From: Chloroflexota bacterium
GTDB taxonomy: Bacteria; Chloroflexota; UBA6077; FW602-bin22
Assembly (NCBI GenBank): GCA_004297775.1
Contig: SCUE01000032.1
Coordinates: 62,001-126,000 of the forward strand
Length of the DNA stretch: 64,000 bases
Direction of reading: 5' to 3'
Translations under genes and position numbers: made by a program
The notes under the pieces: generated by a model
Database searches by the model: none
Told to the model about the DNA's origin: nothing
Seen by the model: the letters and a program-made list of their open reading frames with translations, nothing else
In this document: positions 34,048 through 43,400 of the stretch, in pieces
How positions within the stretch are numbered: position 1 is the first letter of the stretch
Layout of the letters: every line of letters begins with the position of its first letter

Positions 34048-35040
34048 CTACCGGGAAACGAGTTCCCGATCGAGAATATCACGCGCGCGCGCCAGATCGG
34101 CCGTTCCAAGAGGATCGAGGCTCCCGACCGCTGCGTTCTCGCGGATTTCGCCGTCGGTCATGGCGCCGCCGATCACGGTCGAAACCGCGCGGTGCGAGAG
34201 GACCCAGGCCAGGGCCGATTGAGCACGCGTCGTGCCGCGGCCTTCCGAGAGGAACCGAAACTCCTCAGCGCGGCGAATGAAGTCGAGAACCTGTTCGCGC
34301 GGCCAATTCCGCCGTTGATCGGTCGGTCCGAACTCCGTCTCGGCGGTGAAACGGCCGGTCAGGAAACCGTTCCCGAGCGGCTCCCGTGCGATGACGCCAA
34401 CGCCCATCTGTTCGGCCAACGGCAGAACCTCGTCGGCCATGCTCGGGCGCACGAGACTGAGCGGAACCTCGATGACGTCGATGACGCCGGATTTCAGCCA
34501 TTCGAGGCCCTGGCTCGGGTCGAAGAGTGTTGAGAAGCCGATGTACTTGACCCGACCGGCCGCCTTTTGCGCCAGCAATTCCTCGAGCGCTTCGCCGTTC
34601 CCGTACTCCTGGCGCGTCGGCGAATGGATCAACTCGACATCGAGGACGTCGCGCTGAAGGCGCTGGCGACTCTCCTCGACCTGTCGACGCACGACCTCGC
34701 GCGTGTAGATCCGCCGGTAGAGGTCGCCCTCCTTGTAGACGCCGACCTTCGTCACGACGACGACATCATCGTGGCGCCCCTTCAGGAACTGGCCGATCCG
34801 GCGTTCGCTGACGCCGTCGCCGCCGTAGAACGGCGCGGTGTCGATCAGGTTGATACCGCTGTCGATCGCGGCGGCGATCGTCGCGACGGCCTGCGATTCG
34901 CTCATGTCGCCGTAGTTCGCCGGCGCGAAGTCGGGGCTGGTGCGATTCTTGACCGCGACCGGCCCGCCGATTCCCCACGCTCCGAGGCCGACCTCCGAAA
35001 CGCGCAGACCCGTTCGCGTTCCCAGCGTCCGATATCGCAC
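34048..35040 (-). CDS. aldo/keto reductase
   Basis: A 330-residue AKR with a complete tetrad: Asp and Tyr in LIDTAPFYGGDGVSE, Lys in VVVTKVGVY and His in VELIHSPT. The chain ends with the NADPH-binding segment AVSTVIGGAMTDGEIREN. The ATG at 35040 starts MRYRTLGTRTGLRVSEVGLG. It converges on the glycosyltransferase operon and has no obvious operon partner. It is a different subgroup from the AKR at 7358. Confidence 0.92.
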   Translation of the reverse strand: MRYRTLGTRTGLRVSEVGLGAWGIGGPVAVKNRTSPDFAPANYGDMSESQAVATIAAAIDSGINLIDTAPFYGGDGVSERRIGQFLKGRHDDVVVVTKVGVYKEGDLYRRIYTREVVRRQVEESRQRLQRDVLDVELIHSPTRQEYGNGEALEELLAQKAAGRVKYIGFSTLFDPSQGLEWLKSGVIDVIEVPLSLVRPSMADEVLPLAEQMGVGVIAREPLGNGFLTGRFTAETEFGPTDQRRNWPREQVLDFIRRAEEFRFLSEGRGTTRAQSALAWVLSHRAVSTVIGGAMTDGEIRENAAVGSLDPLGTADLARARDILDRELVSR

Positions 35041-35152
35041 CGTGTTCCTCCGTTCGCCGATTCCCCGAACGATCGATGCGAGTCGGGGGTGCGCCGGGGC
35101 ATCTTATCCCGTCCGGCGACGGCCGGGCGCACGCCAGGGCCGCGGTTCGGCG

Positions 35153-36016
35153 CTACGGGCTCGCGTCGAGGGCCTCGTCCTCCTCTTCGAATTCGGCATC
35201 GAGCAGTTCATCGGCGGTCAGATCCTCGTCCGGCAGATCGCCCTCGTCGGACACGTCGATCGGCTCGCCGCCCTCTGGCGCCGGCTCGACCATCGGTGGC
35301 GGCGAGTTCAGGCCGCGAGCGACGCGAAAATCTGGCTCAGTCACCACGACCGAATCACCGCGCAGGAAGCCCGCGCCCGATACAGATCGATCACGCGTGA
35401 GCGCGGGAGACACCTGGCCGGTGATGAGAGGCATTCGGCGGGGAGGATGGGCCGGGCGGACCGTGGGAGCCGGCGTCGCCGCGCGCTCGCGTCCGACCGC
35501 CTTGGTCGGCGCGGTCGACTTTGGCGCTGTCGAGGCGGCCTCGGACGGCCGGGTTCGCCGGCTGGCCGGGGCCGGTCGAGAAACTCCACCGGCGGCGCTC
35601 TGGGACGAGATGTTCGGTTTCGTCGCGGCGGACGGCGCGGCCGGCGCTGGCGTGGGGTTCTTGGCTTGAATGTTAACCTGCGCCATGACTGGCTGGTTCG
35701 CGCCCGGTACAGCGGCCGCCGGCTTCGGATCGACCGCGGACGCCGATCCGAACTTCTGTGACTTGGCAAGACCAGCATCCTTCGCCGGCGGCACACCCTG
35801 CCTCGGCGCGGCCGACAACGAACCGGACGACACGAGTACCGCCGCCGACCTCACGCCGCTCGTTCCTCCGCTCGACACAACCACCGGCGCGGCCGTGCGC
35901 GGCGCGATCGGCGTCGGCTCCGGCGGCGGTTCATATCCACACGCCGAAAGCCCCGCGATGACGACGAGGAACGTAGCGACGCGCACGAGTGCCATCGGAG
36001 GAATTGTCGGCATCAC
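35153..36016 (-). CDS. Ala/Pro-rich secreted lipoprotein, function unknown
   Basis: A 287-residue low-complexity protein. It has a signal peptide with lipobox (VVIAGLSACGYEP), then a long disordered Ala/Pro/Ser/Thr region, a basic patch near residues 150-200 and a strongly acidic C-terminus (DEGDLPDEDLTADEL). I recognise no catalytic domain. The start could be 36016 or the internal ATG at 35995. It may be a cell-wall spacer or an adaptor that binds through its acidic tail. Confidence 0.7.
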   Translation of the reverse strand: MMPTIPPMALVRVATFLVVIAGLSACGYEPPPEPTPIAPRTAAPVVVSSGGTSGVRSAAVLVSSGSLSAAPRQGVPPAKDAGLAKSQKFGSASAVDPKPAAAVPGANQPVMAQVNIQAKNPTPAPAAPSAATKPNISSQSAAGGVSRPAPASRRTRPSEAASTAPKSTAPTKAVGRERAATPAPTVRPAHPPRRMPLITGQVSPALTRDRSVSGAGFLRGDSVVVTEPDFRVARGLNSPPPMVEPAPEGGEPIDVSDEGDLPDEDLTADELLDAEFEEEDEALDASP

Positions 36017-36117
36017 GATTCGGCGCCAGCAGTCCCGGATTGGCTAGGGGAAGACGCTAACGTCGCGAAGCAAGCGGTCGATTGATTGCCGGCGGCTTGG
36101 TGTGCGGTGGATGGCAC

Positions 36118-36252
36118 TCAGCCGTGCCTCGGCGCGGCTTCCATCAGCGATCGCGCTGGCGTGGCCGCGCTCTCGTGCGATGGCAGACCATCGAGATGGG
36201 CGGTGTCGTTCCAGTCGGTTTCGCCGTGGCGAACCAGTGTCAACCGCGTCAC
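36118..36252 (-). pseudogene. truncated histidine phosphatase (phosphoglycerate-mutase-like)
   Basis: A 44-codon frame starting with GTG 36252, coupled to the GT9 stop (GTGA), encodes RLTLVRHGETDWN, the catalytic RHGE motif of histidine phosphatases. After about 20 residues the similarity ends and the frame closes; the rest of the roughly 200-residue domain, including the second catalytic His, is missing. The coupled start suggests that it was once an operon partner of the glycosyltransferase. Confidence 0.65.
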
Positions 36253-37544
36253 GCACCCTCCCCGTCGAGCACGGCCGCAATTGTGCGCCAGACGGCCTCG
36301 ACCGAGACGGTCGCGAGGCAATCGCAAGCGACGGGCAGCCGCTCCGAAGCGGCACAGAGCGGACAGCGAGCCGACGGCTCGACGGCGGTGACGTACGGTC
36401 CGGCCGGCAACCAGCGTGCCGCACGGGTCGATCCGTAGATGACGACCGTCGGTGCACCGAGACCGGCCGCGAGATGCGAGATGCCGGAGTCGTTGCCGAC
36501 GTGGCAGCGGGCCTGGGAAATCAGGCCCGCCAACGTCGGCAGATCGAGATCGTCAAGAACGGGCGCGGCGGTTGAATCGACGATGGTCGAGGCGCCGCGT
36601 GAGGCGGCAAGCGCTGCGATGGCGGCGATCTGACGACGGAGGTCACCATCGGCCGGACCGGTGAGGAAGACCGGCTCGACGCCGTGCGCGTGGAGCAGTG
36701 ACGCGATCGCCCCGAATCGATCGATCGGCCAGTTCTTGCGCGGCGATCCGCTGCCCGGATGGATCGTCGCGTATCTGGCGCCGACTCCTTTGTCGCGGCG
36801 GACACCGTCGGCGCGCGCGATTGCGTCCGGGTGGGGGTAGATGGTCGGTTGGTCGAGGGACGGAAGACACAGCGCGGTCCCGGCGACGCCGCTCGGGTCC
36901 AGGTCGGCGCTCTTGGCTACGTGCGCGAGCGATGGATGATGGAGCGTAGCCCGGCCGGCTCCTCTCACCAGGTGCGCAGCTACAGTCAACGCCAATTCCG
37001 GCGGCGGATGGGCCGGAACAAACAAGGTCGGCCGCCACCCGACGGCACCGACGCGGCGTTCGATCGCCGGATCGAGCGCGATCACGATCGCGGCTTCCTC
37101 CATCCAGGCCAGAGGTGCGACGGCGGCATCAGTAGGCTCGACGGAAAACGGGGCTGCGCCATAGTCGACGGAGTCCGCCCGATTCGTCTCGGCCGCGCTG
37201 TCGGTGCGGAGACTGACCGGTCTTCGCGCCTGGCGCGGCGAATCACCGGGGTGCCCGAGTCCTGGCGGCGGCGCACCGTCATCGAACAAGAACGCGGCCG
37301 TCGGATCTTCGATCGAACGGATTGACGCGAAGAGATCCGGCGTGAGCGCGCGCGCGACGGATGCGTTGCCAACGAGATGCAGTCGTCGATTCTCGCCCGC
37401 GAGGGCGCGGAGCGCCGGCAGCGTCGCGACGAAATCGCCGAGCGCCCCGGCGCGAACGATCGTTATGTCGCTTACCGACCGCCATTCTTCCGCCGGTGCC
37501 GGGAGTTCGCCCGCCGGCATGCCTTGACGCGCTTTTTCAGCCAT
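36249..37544 (-). CDS. glycosyltransferase family 9 (heptosyltransferase-like)
   Basis: A 431-residue GT-B protein. The N-terminal domain starts ITIVRAGALGDFVATLPALRAL, the standard GT9 opening. The C-terminal domain has IHPGSGSPRKNWPIDRFGAI and CHVGNDSGISHLAAGLGAPT. GT9 enzymes in Gram-negatives add heptose to LPS; in other bacteria they modify cell-wall glycans. Residues 95-140 are a low-complexity insert. The protein also has a Cys cluster near the C-terminus (CPLCAASERLPVACDC). ATG 37544 lacks a strong ribosome-binding site; ATG 37520 is an alternative. Confidence 0.85.
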   Translation of the reverse strand: MAEKARQGMPAGELPAPAEEWRSVSDITIVRAGALGDFVATLPALRALAGENRRLHLVGNASVARALTPDLFASIRSIEDPTAAFLFDDGAPPPGLGHPGDSPRQARRPVSLRTDSAAETNRADSVDYGAAPFSVEPTDAAVAPLAWMEEAAIVIALDPAIERRVGAVGWRPTLFVPAHPPPELALTVAAHLVRGAGRATLHHPSLAHVAKSADLDPSGVAGTALCLPSLDQPTIYPHPDAIARADGVRRDKGVGARYATIHPGSGSPRKNWPIDRFGAIASLLHAHGVEPVFLTGPADGDLRRQIAAIAALAASRGASTIVDSTAAPVLDDLDLPTLAGLISQARCHVGNDSGISHLAAGLGAPTVVIYGSTRAARWLPAGPYVTAVEPSARCPLCAASERLPVACDCLATVSVEAVWRTIAAVLDGEGA

Positions 37545-37561
37545 TCCTATACTGCCAGCGC

Positions 37562-37633
37562 GGGCCTCTAGCTCAACGGTAGAGCAAGTGACTCTTAATC
37601 ACTAGGTTCGGGGTTCGAATCCCCGGGGGCTCA
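37562..37633 (+). tRNA. tRNA-Lys (anticodon CTT)
   Basis: A 72-base cloverleaf. The acceptor stem GGGCCTC pairs with GGGGCTC (two G-U pairs), the D arm is GCTC/GAGC, and the anticodon stem AGTGA/TCACT encloses the loop CTCTTAA, giving anticodon CTT. The T arm is CGGGG-TTCGAAT-CCCCG. The discriminator is A and CCA is not encoded (ACCC follows). It lies between the GT9 gene and the DUF2723 gene. Confidence 0.95.
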
Positions 37634-37643
37634 CCCGCTTCTT

Positions 37644-37659
37644 CCTCAGGCGACTGAGG
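37644..37659 (+). terminator. small hairpin after tRNA-Lys
   Basis: CCTCAG-GCGA-CTGAGG forms a perfect 6-bp stem with a stable GNRA-type loop 11 bases after the tRNA. There is no T-run, so this is a weak terminator or processing signal at best. Confidence 0.35.
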
Positions 37660-37769
37660 CCGGGCGTTGGTGCGCACGTTTGAGCGGCCGACGCGATGTC
37701 GCGTCGGACCGAGCGACGCGGTCATGAATCGGCGCGGCAACCCTTGGGCGACCAGATTCTGGCGCGCGC

Positions 37770-39371
37770 TCATCCCGCGCTCGGTGCGATGCGGTGCACC
37801 AGTCGGCCCCGCTCGATCGGCACATCCCAGTTCGCATCCGCGTTCGTCACCACGACCGGCCGCGCCGTCACCTGGCCCGATGCCAGCGCGCGGCCCGACA
37901 GCACCGCATCCGGCATTCTGATGTCGGAATAGACACGCTCTACATGGGCACGATACCACGGCCAGGCGACCATCCATCGGTCCACAACTGCCGTATCCGG
38001 CCGTTCGCCGAGCGCCAGTCGGACGTACCAGAGCGAGAACGTTGCCAGATCCGTCTCGGACACGATCAGCGCGTTCGGCGGCGCTTCGGCCAGCACGCCT
38101 CGCGCGTAATCGAGCGCCGCGCGATCGCTATGAAGGTCCATGTCGCGATAGCTGAGGCCGATTCCCGTACCAGCGACCAACACAAGCCCAAGGATCGCGA
38201 CGCCGGTCGCCCGCAACGGCCACCGCTGGATCGTCCCCATTCCAAACAGCGCGCGCACGCCGACGGCCGCCATCGGCGCCGCCGCGACCGCGACCGGGAG
38301 CAGATAGCTCTCGACGTCGCGCGCGGCATAGCGCGCAAAAAACGCCACCAGGACGGCGGCCAGCGCGAGCACGAACGCCCCGTAGACCCGACGGCGTTCC
38401 CAGGTCAGCGCCAGCCCGGCCATCGCCGCCGGGAAGCCGATCACACCCATCTCGCGCGCGATCGTCCAGAAGCCGAGCGCCGCCCGGTAAACCGTTCCGA
38501 GCGCGGTCGGATAGGCCAGATACTCCTGGTACTGCTGGGCCAGCACGACGTCGATGAATCCGCCCACGCTGCTCGGATCCCCCCAGAGATGCACGGGCCG
38601 CCGAGCCGCCAGCACGATCAGGCCGACCCACGGGAGAATGCCCACCATGAGAGCCGCAACCAGCCGCGCGATCAGTACGCGATCGACTGCCCCACGCAGG
38701 GCACGAAGGGCGCCGCGGTCAAACCCGATCAGCGCCACGGCCAGCGCAAGCGGAATGGCCAGCAGCGTCAGGTGGTGCGTCGCGGCGAGCGCGGTTACCA
38801 GCGCACCCGCAACGGCCCACCGCCGAAACCATCCGCGCGTCGTCACTCTCGCCACGATCGCGCCGAGGATCGCGGCGAACAACAGGTTGAAGGCGTGAAC
38901 CGTCGGCAGGTTCGACTGCCGCCACCACAGCGGTCCGAGCGCAACTGCCCAGGCCGCCGCCACCGCCGCCATCACGTCGAGTCGCACCGAGTCCCCACCC
39001 CCAGCCCTCGGCTGCAAGGGCGCCACAACCTCACCACCCGCGGCATCGGCCACCGTCGCCTGCGCCCACCCGTCGGCCAGTATCACGCGTGCGCTCCAGT
39101 AGACGACAACCGCGGCGGCGGTGCCACCGAGCGCGCCGAGCCAGGCGACTGCCCCGGCCGGCTCCACCCAGGGCAGAAGTCGCACCGTGAGATGCGCAAC
39201 CGTCACGTAGAGGGCATACCCGGGCGGATGCAGCACTCCCAGCACCGCCGCGCCGGTCGCGGCGTCGCCAGAATCGATCCCACCGTTGCGCCAGGTGATC
39301 GTTCGGGCCAGCGTCATCGCGTAGCACACCAGCGGCACGAGACCAGCCGCCACCGCGCCGATGGTCCCCAC
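37770..39371 (-). CDS. DUF2723 polytopic membrane protein
   Basis: A 533-residue protein with about ten hydrophobic segments in the first 420 residues and a soluble C-terminal 110 residues. The N-terminal motif IDSGDAATGAAVLGVLHPPGYALY, with an acidic pair in the first external loop and HPPGYALY, is characteristic of DUF2723 proteins, which resemble GT-C (protein mannosyltransferase-like) glycosyltransferases using lipid-linked sugars. FARYAARDVESYLLP is also conserved. A role in extracytoplasmic glycosylation is inferred. It is divergent from the next gene. Confidence 0.85.
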   Translation of the reverse strand: MGTIGAVAAGLVPLVCYAMTLARTITWRNGGIDSGDAATGAAVLGVLHPPGYALYVTVAHLTVRLLPWVEPAGAVAWLGALGGTAAAVVVYWSARVILADGWAQATVADAAGGEVVAPLQPRAGGGDSVRLDVMAAVAAAWAVALGPLWWRQSNLPTVHAFNLLFAAILGAIVARVTTRGWFRRWAVAGALVTALAATHHLTLLAIPLALAVALIGFDRGALRALRGAVDRVLIARLVAALMVGILPWVGLIVLAARRPVHLWGDPSSVGGFIDVVLAQQYQEYLAYPTALGTVYRAALGFWTIAREMGVIGFPAAMAGLALTWERRRVYGAFVLALAAVLVAFFARYAARDVESYLLPVAVAAAPMAAVGVRALFGMGTIQRWPLRATGVAILGLVLVAGTGIGLSYRDMDLHSDRAALDYARGVLAEAPPNALIVSETDLATFSLWYVRLALGERPDTAVVDRWMVAWPWYRAHVERVYSDIRMPDAVLSGRALASGQVTARPVVVTNADANWDVPIERGRLVHRIAPSAG

Positions 39372-39568
39372 ACCGAGTCGGCGCCGGAGAGTCTGCGCTA
39401 GACTGTTGGTTGGCGGCGCGTGATGCGCGCGCGCGCGTGCGCCACCGTCGGCGATCGGCGCTCGATCACGGGCCGCGGATTTCCGACGGCTGATGCGATA
39501 CCTCGAGAGAGAGCGCGCCGCGTGGCGCGCGAGTTGGTGATGCAGATATAGGCGATTCGACTCGATCC

Positions 39569-40291
39569 GTGCCGCCAGGTACGCCGCGGCCCCCCAAACG
39601 ACGCAACGTGCTCAGTACGGTCGTCGCGGTCGCGATCGTCGTGCTGATCGCGCGCATCCTCATGCTCGCGGGGCAGGACGCGCTTCCGGCCGCGCGAGTC
39701 ACGTCCGACGCACCGGTAGTGAATCTCGCCCTGCCGCTACCGACCGTTATCCCGCCGGTCCGGCCACCCGGCACCGGGATCGATATGCCTTCGGTGACGT
39801 TCACCAACGGCGTCCGCGCGATTCACCTCCCAATTCGCGGCGTCGTGCGCCGCCCGTCATCCGACCTGGGCGTCCTACCCGAGCTGACGGCTCTCTTGCC
39901 CGAGGAAGTCCTGTTGATCGCGCTGGAACGATCGTCCCGCCAGGTCCTCGACTTCCGCGCCGGTCAGGCGCGCGGTCTTGCCATCTACGTCGGCGACGGC
40001 GATCGCGTGACGTACGTCAGCAACAGCTTTGGCCCGCGCGCGCGCGCGAACGACATCGCGCCCTACCGGATCGCGGTCCTTGGACTCATGAACACGCCAA
40101 ATCTCATCGACGTCGCGGCCGACGATCGCATCATCCTCGACGACCCAACCGGGCGCCTCGGATTTCCCGCCTTGCTCGCGCCCGAACGCATTCCGATTCC
40201 GCCGGTCGGCACCGTCGCCGCCTATCCGCCACCCACCGGCGCCACTCCTCTCCCACGCCCGACCCAACCCGGCGCCTACCCCCGCCCCTGA
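39569..40291 (+). CDS. membrane-anchored hypothetical protein with Pro-rich ends
   Basis: A 240-residue protein, start GTG 39569. One N-terminal membrane helix (TVVAVAIVVLIARILML) is followed by a Pro-rich linker, a compact domain of about 110 residues (FTNGVRAIHLPIRGVV to APYRIAVLGLMN) and a Pro/Thr tail. I do not recognise the domain. A perfect hairpin follows its stop. Confidence 0.6.
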   Translation: MPPGTPRPPKRRNVLSTVVAVAIVVLIARILMLAGQDALPAARVTSDAPVVNLALPLPTVIPPVRPPGTGIDMPSVTFTNGVRAIHLPIRGVVRRPSSDLGVLPELTALLPEEVLLIALERSSRQVLDFRAGQARGLAIYVGDGDRVTYVSNSFGPRARANDIAPYRIAVLGLMNTPNLIDVAADDRIILDDPTGRLGFPALLAPERIPIPPVGTVAAYPPPTGATPLPRPTQPGAYPRP

Positions 40292-40377
40292 CCAGACGCC
40301 ACTCGCGGTTCCGAAGAAAAGCCGGCGAACGCCGCCGGGGTATCGCCGGGGTCCGGGATGTCCCCAGAGAATGAAAC

Positions 40378-40405
40378 ATTCCCCTCTCCCCGGGGAGAGG
40401 GGAAT
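40378..40405. terminator. perfect 28-base palindromic hairpin between convergent genes
   Basis: The sequence ATTCCCCTCTCCCC is followed directly by its exact reverse complement, giving a 14-bp perfect dyad between the convergent genes ending at 40291 and 40434. It probably terminates both transcripts. Confidence 0.6.
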
Positions 40406-40433
40406 GGATTGAGCGGGCGCGGCCCCCTCTTGG

Positions 40434-43400
40434 CTAGCTGCCCAGGTAGCTCAGCAGATAGTCGCCCGCCGGGATCGACGTCGACTTCGCATCCAGATTC
40501 ACCACCACCGCGATCGGATACCCGTCCACGGAGACGACAGTCGCGCCACCAGCAAACCCATCCGGCAGACCAGCCACGTTCGGCTGGTACACCAGTTGCG
40601 TCCCACCGGCCGGCACGGCCGTCAGCCGTTGCGTCACACCGCCGTCATACGTGACGACGATGTCCGTCGCGGCCGACCCGAGGTTCTGCACCAGGAAGCT
40701 CGACGCCCATTCCTGAGCGGCGTAGCGCTTGAACAGTGATGGCAGCGACACTCGCGCCGAGCCACCCGTGAACCCGTTGGCGAGCTCCAGGCTGCCCAGG
40801 CTGGCGTGGCGCGCGTTCGCCGCCACCGCGACCCGGCGCCCACCGTCGGCCGACACCACCGCCGAGCCGACGAAACCCTGCGGCAGACCCTCATTCGGGA
40901 TAAAGACGACTCGCGACGCGCCACTCGCCAGCGTGCCGGTGCTCGTCGAGCCATTCGAGTAGCGAACCGTGAAGGTGAGGCTGGCGGTGTCCGTGTTCTG
41001 AATCACCAGGCTCGAGTCGTAGCCGAAGTAGTTGTTGTAGACCGCTGGCACATACACCTGCGACGCGCCCGTGGCCAGAGCATTGCCGGCCGACAGCGAG
41101 CCGTCGGCGCCAGTGATGTGATACGTCACCGCGGCCAACCGATCACTCGTCACGATCGCGCTACCCGAGAACCCATCGGGCAGTGAGGTCGTCCCGAGGT
41201 CGAGCGTCGACGCGGCGCCGGCCGGGATCGTCAGCGTCTGCGACAGCACTGTCGCACCACCAACGCTGATGATGTTGACGGTTGCCGTCGCCGGCAGGGT
41301 CAGATCGGCGTTCTGAACGACCACCAGCGAACCGAATCCGAAGTACCCCTTGTACAGGCCAGGCACGAAGAACTGCGTCCCCGTGCTGAGCACGCCCGAG
41401 ACTGACGCCGCGCCGTAGCGGCCCGACGATCCGAGTGCCGTGCCCGTGTTTGCGACGATCGTCACGACCTGATCGGCCTCGATCAGCGCCGAGTAGTTGC
41501 CATCCGCCAGACCGGTGATGTTCGGCACATAGACCTGCCGCGACTGCCCACTCGGAATCGAAAGGATGAGCGGAGCCGATAGCGCCGCCGCGCCGGTGCT
41601 TCGCACGAACGTGACCGCCACGTTCGCCGCCTGCCCGGCCGTGTTCGAGACCGTGAACGAACTGACGCTGTTCGCCGCGAGCGTCGAACCGGCGACCGCC
41701 GGTGCATTCTTGGCCAGGCCCGTCACGAAGCCACGATAGGTGGCGCCGCCAGACTGGCTCAGGTGGGCCACGATGAAGTATGACGTCTTCGACGTCTTGC
41801 ACCGGGCGCTGCGATATGTCAGATCGACCACGCAGTTGACACGCTCGAGCGCGCCGGTCGTGCGATCGATCCGGAAGACCGCGAAGCGGCTCGGGTCGTT
41901 CCCGATCGCCACGAGGTCGGCATCCGAGATCGAGTAGACAAACTCGATCATCCGCTCGTGGGTCGACTTGGTCGTCCCCGTCACGGTGTCGAAGACGAGC
42001 AGATCGATCACCCTGACCGCGTTCGCCGAACTCGGTAGGCGCTCGGTGAACGATTGGATCGCCACCGGCTGGTACCGCACGCCGACCGGGTTTTCACCCG
42101 TGGCCGGAGCCGGCATCAACACGATTGGATCGGTCGTGGTCCGCCCGGCCAACGGGTTGATGACCGAGACGCCACCCGCGGAGGCCGTGGGAATCGTCAG
42201 AAGCTGACCGCCGGTCGCGCCATCGGCGGCCGAAACACCGCTCGGCGGCGTCGACATCGTCGCCGCCACGACCGTGGAAACGCCACTTGGCACGACCGTC
42301 GCAGTTGAGGCCGCGGTCGGGACTGGCGTGAACGTCGGTCCGGCCGTGACCGTGGGCAGCGAACTGGTCGGCGACGGCGATGCCGCCACCGCCGTGACGG
42401 TCGGCGTGCGTCCCGACGGGGTACCCGTGGCCGTGGCAGTCGCCGCGCTCGATGTGCGCGGCGTCGGCGTCGGAAGCTCGCTACCGACGATCTCGAAGTC
42501 CGTGAAGTGATCGGTCTTGAAGCAGACCTCGCCGAGCGCGCTCGATGTCGGTTGGACCAGCTTCACGAGTAGCAGCCCACGCGTCTTTTTCTGACCGGTC
42601 GCCGGGTCGATGTAGAACGGTCGGAGCCCCGACCCATCGACCAGATTCTCGATGTCTGCCGATGCGAATGTCGCGCACATCGTGATCGGTCCACTGAACT
42701 CGGTCACCGACGTGCCGTTATTGTCGAAGGCATTGCCGCTGAAGGACCGGAACGTCGCCTGGCCGTTTCGCCGAGCCGATCGATTTCGGGACTCGAAACC
42801 CATCGTGATGGCGCCGTTCGTGAAACCGGCTGGCATCTCGTACGAGCCACTGCTCGTAGTCAGCTTGTTGTTCTGGCTTGAGTCGAACGACTCCTCGACC
42901 ACGACCGCGGTCGGGGTCCGCGTTGGCGCGGCCGGTACGAGCGTCGCCGTGGCGGTAGCGGTCGGAGTCGGGGTGTTGGCGCTGATCGGCACATCGAGCC
43001 GGATCTGTAGGTTGTAGGATGCATCACTGCCGTAGAACGACGGGCTCGCATTCCGCACGCGGATGTACCAGGTCTGGTTTGCGTAGGTCTGGGCTTCGGC
43101 TCCGGTGACCGTCCAGACGATGCAGGACTCACGCTCGCCCGGCTTTGTCGGCGAGGCACAGCGATTGTTGATGCGGAAGACGGAAGTTCCGTTCGACTGC
43201 AAGAGCGAGAGCACCGTATCGGCCTGAAGCGAGGAGCCGGCCCGCGTTCCCAGGTCGGTGGTCCGTACGATCAATCGGCTGTTTGCGACCAGCGGGCCGA
43301 GCGCGATCCGCACCAAATCCTGCGTGTCGGTAACCGCGTGGAAGGTGTGAGCCTGGGTGATCGGGTTCTTGAGAGAAAGAGGTGTCGGATACTTTGTATC

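Noticed and set aside
37688..37707. Perfect short palindrome CCGACGCGA-TG-TCGCGTCGG after the tRNA as an attachment site
   Set aside because: There is no integrase, no tRNA 3' end duplication and no mobile gene nearby. It is more likely a chance hairpin or a minor terminator.
37794..39401. A 535-codon plus-strand ORF
   Set aside because: It lies antisense to the DUF2723 membrane protein and has an Arg/His-rich composition typical of shadow frames.
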